Source: Ichthyosporea sp. XGB-2017a (Eukaryota > Opisthokonta > Ichthyosporea). Taken from it: a stretch of 37,933 nt of DNA. A program made the position numbers and the translations under genes. Below the pieces are notes generated by a model, which did not search any database, was not told where the DNA came from, and saw only the letters and a list, made by a program, of their open reading frames with translations. Shown here in pieces: positions 29,966 through 37,933 of the stretch; the first letter of the stretch is position 1, and each line of letters begins with the position of its first letter. The stretch is from contig PDIM01010337.1 of the NCBI GenBank assembly GCA_002811675.1, positions 25,253 to 63,185 on the forward strand. The letters are read 5' to 3'.

Positions 29966-32900
29966 ATGGTTGTACCGGAAAAGAACACAACCCCAGAGTT
30001 TGAGGGTGAAGAAGGGCCCCCTTCTTTTGAACTTAACGATCTGGATAATACCGTGAATAGTGCTGATAACGATGCCGTGTCAGTTGTGAGTGGCAAGTCT
30101 GATGCGCGTTCTGCATATAGTGAAACGACGTCTATCGCGTCGAGCTTCAGAAGGTACACGAAGAAGCCACCTGCCCTTATATTTATTGATTCTATAATTG
30201 TGCTTAGTGCCCTGCTCATCTTGGTTATATCTTGTCTTTCTCCTTGGATCTTTCAGCAGTTACACAGCGATGTGTCGCAAGTAAGCCTTGACTCAACTGT
30301 GATGCGTTTTGAAAACTTAAAAATACATTTCCCAGAAGAGGACACCTCCACACTAGTGGTGGATGTCTTTTATGACAATGTAGGCAACGTTGATGTTCGT
30401 TTTAAGGACAATCGTGTACTTGCCACATATAAGCAGAAAGAATTCGGGTACCTGACTATGCCGAAGACAAAGGTTGACAGGCGACAACCTTCTGTTATTA
30501 ATGAAACTATGCAACTGGAGGTGACGAATCATGAGCTTTACCAAGAGATGGCTACTAAATTGTTTAATGGTGAAGCAGTTGTTTGGAACTTGAACTCTGG
30601 CTCCTTTAAGGTTGATTACTATTTCCTTAATCTGTTTCCTGTTGAAGTTGATCTTACCTTAAGCAAAGCTGTATTGGTTGATAGCGGAAAGCCTGGAAAA
30701 CTTTCAATGACTGTGAATGATGTCAGTGAAATTGAACCTTTCAAAATGACTTTGTCGGGACTTTTAAATAGTGAAAATCCGTCCGCATTTGCCATGGAAG
30801 GTCCTAAAGATTTGGAATTTGATGTGTTTTCATACGGCACAAGTGTTGGAAGAATATTTGTCCCTCTGTTTAATACTACCCAGATGGAAGCTCAAATGGA
30901 AAGTGTTCAATTCGTTTTGTCACAGACAGTTTCTAATCAGGCGATGGTGGACAATATCATTTCTAAATGGGCGTCTGGACTCAATCAAACTGTAACAATG
31001 AAAGGACCTCTGAAGTCCGATGCTAAATACATTATTAATAGCTTCGAAAGCAACTTGTTAATTATTGGACGTAACACCAAAGGTCTTCCTCAGTATAGTG
31101 GAAGTGCCCTAAAAGCCAACAGAGATGGAGCTTCTACGTTGCAGACTCTTATATATAATCCTTTTGGACAGTTCAACGTCATCATGTCTAGCTCGGAAGC
31201 GTCCATGACCATTTCGAGACCTGTTGCAATGGTACTGAGGAACGGGGGGTACCCTTGCTCTTCTGGTCACAATTCTGATTTGTATGCCTCTGATTTATTT
31301 TTTGGTCAAGCAATGACAAGCATCGTGACTGCCGGGAACAGCAGTGAATTTGTTATGACAAATCAGCAACAGGCTACCACCTGTGACCAAGCGCGTCCCT
31401 TAGCTGCATGTTGTGCGATGCTGGTAACGGACAATCAGAAAATGTCGTACAACATTTCAATGAAGGGATCAACTAGAACTTTGGTGAATGATGTATTTGA
31501 TATGAAATTCACCATGTCCCGTGACAATTTTGAGCTGGTTTGTGATTCCACTGCCAATTTGCTTAGCACATGCCGAAGCTACTTTAGTAACTATTGCTTT
31601 ACAAACAAGGAAGGTGAACTGTGTGATGGGGTTGATCCAGTTGCCCCTGATGAAAGTGATTTGGCGTACGGCCCATTGAAAGTGAAGTCGACAGACTTGT
31701 CTACCGAAGAACTTAATTCATGTATCAAAGACGGTGGATATGATGGTTGGGGATATCTGACTCCACTTGATATTTGTACTACAGGGTTTCCGGAAAACCC
31801 CGATTTGAAGCCTTACTATTGTGTGAGTCCTGGTAGATCTAAGTGTGCAGCATGCCTCATTCCAGAGAAGTACACCGGCGTTATACCCAAAGGAACATTG
31901 ATTTGTCCTTTGTCAGTTTATGAAAGAATTACGTTGAGCCCATCTGCCTTTGAAGAAGCTGCCCTCGGAAGGCTGACAACAGAGGAAGCAAAGGGAACGA
32001 AAACGTCAATCAATGGTTTGAGTTATTCTTGTAGTAATACCCATGATTACAAAAAGCTTCTTGATATGTCCTTTATGTTTTATGAGGCGCAGATGTCTGG
32101 GGAATTGTATATTTCCAAACGATTTCCTTGGAAAAACAGCAGCGGGCTTTTGGATGGAGGGGACATTGACCTTGTTGGTGGATTCTATGATGCCGGCGAC
32201 TATGTTAAGTTTAATTTTCCAATGGCCTGGTCTTTGACAATGCTTGCATGGGGTGTATTGGAGAACAGAGAAGCTTATATAAAGTCTGGTAATTACTATT
32301 ACGCGCTTTCCACACTGGAGTGGGGCTTGAGCTATCTGGTGAAGTCATACAATACCAATGCGTATAAAAAGTATGGCCAAGTTCAGGACCCTAAAGTTGA
32401 TCACAAGCTGTGGGGCAGAATTGAAGACTATGATATTCCGAAGCAAGAGACGAGAGAAGGCTATTATATCACTGAAGAATGTCCCGGGTCAGATTTGATG
32501 GGGGAGAGTGCAGCTGCATTTGCAGCAGGATATATGGTTTTTCAAGATGCAGCTGAAAATGATGGGAACGCTGACTACGCTAGCTTCGCAAGTAGATTGA
32601 AGTTTCAAGCAGCAGAATCTATTCATTTTGCCTACAGTTATCGCGGAAGATATAGCAAATGTTTAGAGGAAACGGGTGGTTATTATTCAAGTACAAATTA
32701 TTTGGATGAGCTCTCGTGGGGTTCTCTCTGGATGTACAAAGCTACGAAATCTGCAAAGTATCTTGAGAGTGCTGAAAAGTACTGGAAAGAGGGACTTGAA
32801 TTCCCAGGCGTGGCATTCAGCTGGGATGACAAAGTTGCAGGGGTTCAGCTTCTTTTCTCCCAATTGACTAACGACGACAAGTATGTTAACTTGGCCAAAG

Positions 32901-33475
32901 CGTCTGTTTTTATGTGGTATTGCAATTATCCCGGAAATCCGGAGAAGCTTGGCTGTGATTTGGATAATTTTTATGGCAATTATGTTCCGTACACTCCTGG
33001 AGGGTTTGCGTTTCAGTCTAATGATAGATATGGAAATACCAGATACACAATGAATGCAGCCTGGATTGCTTATATGCTCTCTGACTTCTTGGTTAGTGCA
33101 CAAAGAGATCCTGAACTCGCCATTAAGTTTAGGAAGTGGGCTGATTCTCAGGTCAATTATGTGCTTGGAGCAAACCCAGAGAATGTCAGCTACATTGTTG
33201 GCTACGGGGACAAGTATCCCCAATTTCCTCATCACAGGGCTTCATCTTGCGATTTACAACCTAGTGCATGCAATGGGAACAATTACAATTCCACGGATCC
33301 CAATCCTCAAGTTCTTTATGGCGCAATGGTTGGCGGCCCGGATGAAAATGACCAGTTCCTAAAGTATGGAAGAAATGATTATAGAGCGAATGAGCCCGCA
33401 CTTGACTATAATGCAGCGTTGACCAATATTGTGGCTTACAAGCTTCGTCAGGAGTGCAACGCAGTTCAAATTTGA
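29966..33475 (+). CDS. Membrane-anchored GH9 endoglucanase fused to the ECT ectodomain
   Basis: This 1169-residue type II membrane protein is a single exon. Residues 1-70 are an acidic/Ser-rich cytosolic tail, and about 71-96 the membrane helix. Residues 97-552 match ECT1 and ECT2, including WASGLNQ and C473-D-x2-R-P-x-AA-C482-C483. A second cysteine-rich segment (586-689, about seven Cys) precedes the GH9 catalytic domain (about 693-1165). GH9 motifs are intact: D742-A-G-D745 (base), H1089-H-R1091 and general acid E1143 in NEPALDYNAAL. GH9 enzymes cut beta-1,4-glucans. The topology recalls plant KORRIGAN, which works with cellulose synthase at the plasma membrane, but KORRIGAN lacks this roughly 600-residue ectodomain. 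The ATG at 29966 is the first in frame; the GTG 15 bases before it is not needed. AATAAA lies at 33600-33605. Confidence 0.92.
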   Translation: MVVPEKNTTPEFEGEEGPPSFELNDLDNTVNSADNDAVSVVSGKSDARSAYSETTSIASSFRRYTKKPPALIFIDSIIVLSALLILVISCLSPWIFQQLHSDVSQVSLDSTVMRFENLKIHFPEEDTSTLVVDVFYDNVGNVDVRFKDNRVLATYKQKEFGYLTMPKTKVDRRQPSVINETMQLEVTNHELYQEMATKLFNGEAVVWNLNSGSFKVDYYFLNLFPVEVDLTLSKAVLVDSGKPGKLSMTVNDVSEIEPFKMTLSGLLNSENPSAFAMEGPKDLEFDVFSYGTSVGRIFVPLFNTTQMEAQMESVQFVLSQTVSNQAMVDNIISKWASGLNQTVTMKGPLKSDAKYIINSFESNLLIIGRNTKGLPQYSGSALKANRDGASTLQTLIYNPFGQFNVIMSSSEASMTISRPVAMVLRNGGYPCSSGHNSDLYASDLFFGQAMTSIVTAGNSSEFVMTNQQQATTCDQARPLAACCAMLVTDNQKMSYNISMKGSTRTLVNDVFDMKFTMSRDNFELVCDSTANLLSTCRSYFSNYCFTNKEGELCDGVDPVAPDESDLAYGPLKVKSTDLSTEELNSCIKDGGYDGWGYLTPLDICTTGFPENPDLKPYYCVSPGRSKCAACLIPEKYTGVIPKGTLICPLSVYERITLSPSAFEEAALGRLTTEEAKGTKTSINGLSYSCSNTHDYKKLLDMSFMFYEAQMSGELYISKRFPWKNSSGLLDGGDIDLVGGFYDAGDYVKFNFPMAWSLTMLAWGVLENREAYIKSGNYYYALSTLEWGLSYLVKSYNTNAYKKYGQVQDPKVDHKLWGRIEDYDIPKQETREGYYITEECPGSDLMGESAAAFAAGYMVFQDAAENDGNADYASFASRLKFQAAESIHFAYSYRGRYSKCLEETGGYYSSTNYLDELSWGSLWMYKATKSAKYLESAEKYWKEGLEFPGVAFSWDDKVAGVQLLFSQLTNDDKYVNLAKASVFMWYCNYPGNPEKLGCDLDNFYGNYVPYTPGGFAFQSNDRYGNTRYTMNAAWIAYMLSDFLVSAQRDPELAIKFRKWADSQVNYVLGANPENVSYIVGYGDKYPQFPHHRASSCDLQPSACNGNNYNSTDPNPQVLYGAMVGGPDENDQFLKYGRNDYRANEPALDYNAALTNIVAYKLRQECNAVQI

Positions 33476-33666
33476 TTGTAAATGTTTTCCTATTAATTAA
33501 TATTACACTTTCCTTTAGCTCTGTCAAATGTTGGGAGGTTGCCGTATTTGCAGGCGTTAATTGACAGAATTTTTTAACTACAATTTACTACTATCCTAAA
33601 ATAAACTACATTTCTTAAGTCAAACTAATGCTTTACACTTATGCTCTTAAATATCTTTTTTATTTA
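33476..33666. other. Convergent 3' region of the GH9 fusion and the TPP1-like gene
   Basis: AATAAA at 33600-33605 serves the GH9 gene. On the other strand, TTTATT at 33659-33664 lies almost on the stop codon of the next gene, so that transcript has a very short 3' UTR or uses another signal. Confidence 0.5.
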
Positions 33667-36402
33667 TTACTTTACATGAGAGACTGCCACGCACGCTAAT
33701 GCTATCCGGCGTTTGTACTCCTCCAACAATATGCTAGCTTTGCGTTCTTCTTCTACTCCAGAAGAGTCTTGCATATTGTAAGCATGCAAACGCCGCGCAG
33801 CACTTCCTTTATCAACCCCCTGTGGGCCTATTTTTCTCCTCTTTGGGATTTTGGCTTCCAAGCCAAGACGATCGGCAGACTTTCTATCCTTAACTTCAGA
33901 ATCAAAGGAACTATCCTTACGGAAGGCATCGTTCACTTTGCTCACATCCCGATTGAACTCTAAATCAGTTTTCTGACTATCATCCGCATCTCTCTCTTTT
34001 GATTTAAACATCGAAGTTGGGCTAGAACGTATACCACCACAGTCACTGATATTCGACCTCTCTAGCCCTTGCGTTGAAAATACAGGGCCCGCTTCAAGGT
34101 CTGAGGGACCAAGTAAATGCTGGTTTTCACTGTTCATTTCCAAAAAAGAGCTCTTAACCTGGCTATCACGATTCAAAGCAACAGGTGACCCATGCTTTTC
34201 AAGTTGTTGTCTCGAAACAGGGGCTCCGCAGACCTCAAGTTCTCCCATCATCAATTTGCATTTATCCACCCTTTTCTCCAAAGAAGAGCTTCCTACATTT
34301 TCGCGGGGTGGGGTTTTCTTTTCCTTAGAGCTATTCTCACCGCTATTGGTCTTGTATTTTTCCACATTTTGAGAAGATGATCCACACACACCTGGCGAAA
34401 CTTTGGGGCCTTGGGCAATTCCCTTCTTACACCTCGGAACAGAATGTACATCCTGTTTAAATATATAATCTTCGGCATGACACGTTTCTTTGATTTGGCC
34501 TTTTTCCATATCAATCCTTGCATCTCTTCCCTTGGTTTGCTTTTTAGCTACATTTTTCTTTACTTCATGGTTGTGAGTGTGTAAATCACATTCACTGTCT
34601 GAATTGCCATGTCGTTTCAAGTATTCGCTGATAGCTTCTGATCCCATGGCAGTTGTTGCAGTTCCGAGAGCAACTGGTTTCATGTCCAACTTCGGCGAGC
34701 TTGATTTCACAACAGAAGATCTTTCCCTCCTATTACCATTTCCGCAGAAGATGATCGGATGCTCATCGCCCACAAGAGAGATAACATTGCCATGACCCCC
34801 ACTATCTTTATGCAGCTCGTTGGATATGGGACGTTCACATCCGCCTTTTAAGGGCAAAGCTTTGCAAGCGTTTGTTAAACAACCTTTAAAGCTATTATTG
34901 CAATCTTCTTTGGAACCTATAGTGTTAGCGGTGCTCAAATCTGACTGATCACTCGCCCCACAATCTGATGGCTGAGTAGGAAAAGATATGCTTGGACTGC
35001 ATTCGGAGGAATGAGATAAAGGCTTGCCAACACTAGGCTCATCGGGCGAGATAGGCAAGCATTTCACCTCACGAAATTCGGCGTTCTGCTGCGGTGCCAT
35101 TCTACGGGATTTACTCCTAAAATTCGACGACACTTCAGGCACACAAGTGTCACCAGATACATTGTCTGGTTCAGGAAGCAATTTGAAAACAGATTGCTCT
35201 TTTAATTTGGAAATGTGATAGCTTCTTCGCACAAGAGGCTGGGAAATAAAAGTCTCATCCGGAAAGCTCCCGGACACCATAGGCCCTTCTTCATTAGGCT
35301 CTTGGCCATCATGTTTATAATTACAACCTGAATCCGCCGAGCAGCTTATTAAGCACCTGTCGGCTACCCTATCTGGATCATCAGAATCACTTACACAAAG
35401 AAGAGGTTCTTCGCCCGAGTCGAACATCAGGCCGCAATCATTCACTCCCGGAGAGGCTGTAACGTTATTGCTGATAGGTTCATCTCTCTGTTCGTCTTTT
35501 TCATACGTATTAACTGTATTAACCTCTTCACACTTGCTCAGAATATTTCGCCCGATAACACAATCTTGAGGCTTCTCAACGAAAGCATCATCCAGCGCAA
35601 GACCAATAGATTTGCGGAAGTTACGTAGAACTTTCAGTTCCCACAAGCGGACCCTACGTAGACTTTTCTTTTCGTTTTGAATTCGTATCAATAAGCTCTT
35701 CACTTCGGTATCATCACTCACAAAGGCAGTACGATCCCCTTTTACAATTGTGCTGGCTCCTTCGCACCCAGAAACAATATAAAAATCTTCGACATTGAAA
35801 TAAATCTCACCTTTCGAATCAACTACTATATCAAACTCTTTGATTACAACCACGCCCCCATTACTTTTAGAGAGATCACGCACGCTTCCGCCTTGAAGCT
35901 CAAAATTATGAAGACTGTTTTGCGTTAAAATGGCAAGACCCCAGCAGGCACCATCATTCAGCTTACACAGAGCACAGTACCCTGATGTGCCCCTCTTATG
36001 CTCATCTGGCACCTTTAAAAAGTCAATGATTTGTGCATTCTTTCCGCGAGGAAGTTTCCTTCCCTGCTCCCCAAAAACATATTGATTATGTAGCTTTATA
36101 CCAAGCATACATGAATCTTTTATCCACGGCTCTCTCAAGAAAGAAGACATTTTGCTCCAGTTAAGTACACAAAGTACATACTCGAGGCAAGGTGCAAAAT
36201 GAATAGTTTCCAAATTAAAAGGCTCACAGTAGACTGGACTTTTGCCACGTAGATTCACCCATTCTTCCACGAGTCGAGGATAGACAAAGGGGCGCAGAGA
36301 CAAGAGCAGCCGAGGGAAGTGTAAACTGTAGAGTGCAGAGGGGGGGAGGCCACCACCAAGCTGCAGTGTATCATTCCACCCTGCCCTAACCCTTCCCTGC
36401 AT
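33667..36402 (-). CDS. Large Ser-rich protein, possible TPP1/Tpz1-like OB-fold telomere protein
   Basis: This 911-residue protein is not firmly recognised. From about residue 85 (SSFLREPWIKDSCML) to about 235 the pattern resembles the TPP1/Tpz1/Est3 OB fold. It has a leading L-x-x-PWI, then AQIIDFLKV, ALCKLNDGACWGLAILTQ and GGVVVIKEFDIVV, and ends with EIYFNVEDFYIV. The rest is long, polar and Ser-rich with no clear domain. Near the C-terminus PKRRK looks like a nuclear localisation signal, and a short helix (EEERKASILLEEYKRRIALA) follows. In TPP1 the tail binds POT1 and TIN2. Residues 1-84 look unlike a conserved domain. The ATG at 36150 (residue 85) sits right before the OB-like part and may be the true start, or an upstream exon may be missed. 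The telomere reading is a hypothesis from pattern only. Confidence 0.55.
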   Translation of the reverse strand: MQGRVRAGWNDTLQLGGGLPPSALYSLHFPRLLLSLRPFVYPRLVEEWVNLRGKSPVYCEPFNLETIHFAPCLEYVLCVLNWSKMSSFLREPWIKDSCMLGIKLHNQYVFGEQGRKLPRGKNAQIIDFLKVPDEHKRGTSGYCALCKLNDGACWGLAILTQNSLHNFELQGGSVRDLSKSNGGVVVIKEFDIVVDSKGEIYFNVEDFYIVSGCEGASTIVKGDRTAFVSDDTEVKSLLIRIQNEKKSLRRVRLWELKVLRNFRKSIGLALDDAFVEKPQDCVIGRNILSKCEEVNTVNTYEKDEQRDEPISNNVTASPGVNDCGLMFDSGEEPLLCVSDSDDPDRVADRCLISCSADSGCNYKHDGQEPNEEGPMVSGSFPDETFISQPLVRRSYHISKLKEQSVFKLLPEPDNVSGDTCVPEVSSNFRSKSRRMAPQQNAEFREVKCLPISPDEPSVGKPLSHSSECSPSISFPTQPSDCGASDQSDLSTANTIGSKEDCNNSFKGCLTNACKALPLKGGCERPISNELHKDSGGHGNVISLVGDEHPIIFCGNGNRRERSSVVKSSSPKLDMKPVALGTATTAMGSEAISEYLKRHGNSDSECDLHTHNHEVKKNVAKKQTKGRDARIDMEKGQIKETCHAEDYIFKQDVHSVPRCKKGIAQGPKVSPGVCGSSSQNVEKYKTNSGENSSKEKKTPPRENVGSSSLEKRVDKCKLMMGELEVCGAPVSRQQLEKHGSPVALNRDSQVKSSFLEMNSENQHLLGPSDLEAGPVFSTQGLERSNISDCGGIRSSPTSMFKSKERDADDSQKTDLEFNRDVSKVNDAFRKDSSFDSEVKDRKSADRLGLEAKIPKRRKIGPQGVDKGSAARRLHAYNMQDSSGVEEERKASILLEEYKRRIALACVAVSHVK

Positions 36403-36717
36403 ATCAGCTGATCATCACCTCCGCCACACATTCCCGCGTCTGTGTCTTTTGTGGCTGTTATCAAGGATTTGAAACATCATTGACTTGGTGAAGGCTGCTG
36501 TGTGATTCCCAAAAAATATCATATCCCCTTTCTTCAAGTCTGCTGCGCATCTTAAGCCTTCCTGTTGTGTATGCGGCCCTATTTGGCCCTTTGTGTTTCA
36601 GTTGAAGAAACGGGATTTTGGCAGCGTAATCGTCCTAGTAATCCTGCTACATCATTTTCAATGCAATCGGTCAAAACACCTTCATAAACTTCATATAACT
36701 AAACATATATAATAAGA
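36403..36717. promoter_or_regulatory. Divergent promoter region of TPP1-like and citrate carrier genes
   Basis: These 315 bp lie between two start codons. TCAGCTGA at about 36404-36411 resembles the CCAGCTG boxes but lacks the flanking C, and there is no CGATCCA element. The last 40 bp before the carrier ATG are AT-rich. No gene was seen. Confidence 0.4.
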
Positions 36718-37655
36718 ATGTCAACAGGGAAAGTAGAACAGCCGAAAAAAGCACGGAGCCCTTTGAAAGCTGTCGTTGCAGGTAAGTGCTTGATATCAAC
36801 ATGTGCCTGCACTTCCCGAATATTGCTTCGAGTAGCTAGTTGATCATACTTAGTGTGTCTGTGTTTTGGGAAACGCCTTTGCTTCGTTTTCAAAACTAAA
36901 ATGGCTGCTATGTTTTTTCTTATTATAATTGTGTAAAATCGATTGTCATGTGATATTTTGATTCTTTTTCCAAAATTACTGATGTTGTTTAATTTGTTGT
37001 AGGCGGTATTGCTGGTGGGGTTGAGATTTTTGTAACTTATCCAACTGAATTTGTTAAAACGCAACTACAGTTAGACGAGAGAAACAAAGTTCGCAAGTTC
37101 AATGGCCCAGTTTCTGTTATCAAGAGCACGCTAAATGCTAGAGGATTCTTCGGCTTGTATAGAGGTATGAGCTCTCAACTATACGGATCTATACCAAAAT
37201 CTGCAATAAGATTTGGCTCTTTTGATACTTATAAAAAGATTCTGGTGGATGCGGAAGGCAAATTGAGTGTACAGAAAACTTTTCTGTGCGGACTAATGGC
37301 CGGCATGACTGAAGCCGTGCTCATTGTATGTCCAATGGAAACTGTTAAAGTTAAATTTATTCATGATCAGAACAGAGAAGTTCCGAAATATAGAGGGTTT
37401 TTTCATGGAGTGAAAGAAATGGTTAAAGCTGAAGGGTTTCGAGGGGTTTATAAAGGCGTATTTCCAACTATGGCTAAACAGGGAAGTAATCAAGCTATAC
37501 GTTTCGTCACTTTTAATCAGATAAAGAGTTTCTTTCAGGGGGGTGATCCATCGAAACAACTTTCCGTTTTACAAGCTGCCACTGCTGGTGCCCTAGCAGG
37601 GGCATGTAGTGTGTTCGGAAATACGCCCATCGATGTCGTTAAAACTCGACTTCAG
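36718..37655 (+). CDS. SLC25A1: Mitochondrial citrate (tricarboxylate) carrier, 5' part
   Basis: This inner-membrane carrier exchanges mitochondrial citrate for malate or other anions and so supplies cytosolic acetyl-CoA. I infer exon 1 as 36718-36781 and exon 2 as 37003-37655. The 221-bp intron has donor GTAAGT and acceptor TTGTAG and is phase 1. A second intron starts with GTAAGT at 37656 and is not closed inside the window. The 239 codons seen cover the first two repeats and the start of the third. The carrier signatures are PTEFVK, PMETVK and PIDVVK. TQLQLDER, LYGSIPK, KVKFIHDQ, KYRGFFHGV, KQGSNQAIRF and SVFGNTP match the citrate carrier rather than other SLC25 members. The rest of repeat 3, about 60-80 residues, lies past the right edge. 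Confidence 0.95.
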
Positions 37656-37933
37656 GTAAGTTTGGATATGCACTTGTTATACGGTACGCACGCATGCATG
37701 GCTTGTGAAACAAATCTTAACTGTATATAAATATCTATCTGTTCGATTGCTTCGTTTTGCATGATCCTTATGAACGTCCCATGATGGACCTGCACGCATA
37801 ATCACACCTGATTCCCATGCATAATTGCGACATGTGCATATGTACGTACTGTGCGCATCGACCTAATGCTGCCATTTGTAATTTGTATGCATGTGCATAA
37901 ATTGGCGTATTCATGACTGGCTCCTCGACGATG
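37656..37933 (+). other. Start of intron 2 of the citrate carrier, rich in TGCAT
   Basis: This follows the GTAAGT donor at the end of exon 2. The expected continuation of the third carrier repeat is not found before the edge. GCAT occurs about nine times in 230 bp, often as TGCAT or ATGCA. No other feature was seen. Confidence 0.6.

Noticed and set aside
1-37933. Mobile or virus-derived elements
   Set aside because: No reverse transcriptase, integrase, transposase or capsid-like coding and no long terminal repeats were seen. The only repeats are simple tracts and short motifs.

Overview
The window is nuclear DNA from a unicellular or simple eukaryote that makes cellulose, probably an alga or an amoeba-like protist. 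It encodes an AP-3 adaptor subunit, an ER membrane complex subunit, site-1 protease and a mitochondrial citrate carrier. It has short GT-AG introns, AATAAA polyadenylation signals and the standard genetic code. Most genes are a single exon. The four introns seen are short (100-221 bp) or run off the window. I could not place the species from the sequence.

Layout, left to right. A housekeeping block (about 0.5-9.9 kb) holds AP-3 beta (-), a FUSC/ALMT-like membrane protein (+), a plant-cysteine-oxidase/ADO-type thiol dioxygenase with one intron (-), and EMC8/9 with one intron (+). The two divergent promoters here contain very long poly(dA:dT) tracts.

A cell-surface and cellulose block (10.4-33.5 kb) follows. 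It contains: a membrane-anchored ectodomain protein, here called ECT1 (-); cellulose synthase 1 (+); a secreted glutamyl-endopeptidase-like serine protease with one intron (-); site-1 protease (-); a small secreted, probably lipid-anchored protein (-); cellulose synthase 2 with a large acidic insertion (+); a second ectodomain protein, ECT2 (-); and a membrane-anchored GH9 endoglucanase whose N-terminal half is a third copy of the ectodomain (+). The ectodomain genes, the synthases and the GH9 fusion form three divergent pairs. Each pair shares a long (about 0.9-1.3 kb) intergenic region, and all three regions carry a (C/T)CGATCCA element and CCAGCTG boxes.

The right end (33.7 kb to the edge) has a nuclear-looking 911-residue protein with a possible TPP1/Tpz1-like OB fold (-), and the first two exons of a mitochondrial citrate carrier (+) that runs out of the window.

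The most interesting reading is that 10.4-33.5 kb is a eukaryotic cellulose-synthesis neighbourhood. Two BcsA-type synthases without a PilZ domain sit beside a KORRIGAN-like membrane GH9 cellulase, and that cellulase shares a so far unnamed ectodomain with two stand-alone neighbours. The synthase and GH9 activities are supported by intact catalytic motifs. The idea that the ectodomain proteins act with them is inference from gene order, paralogy and shared promoter motifs.
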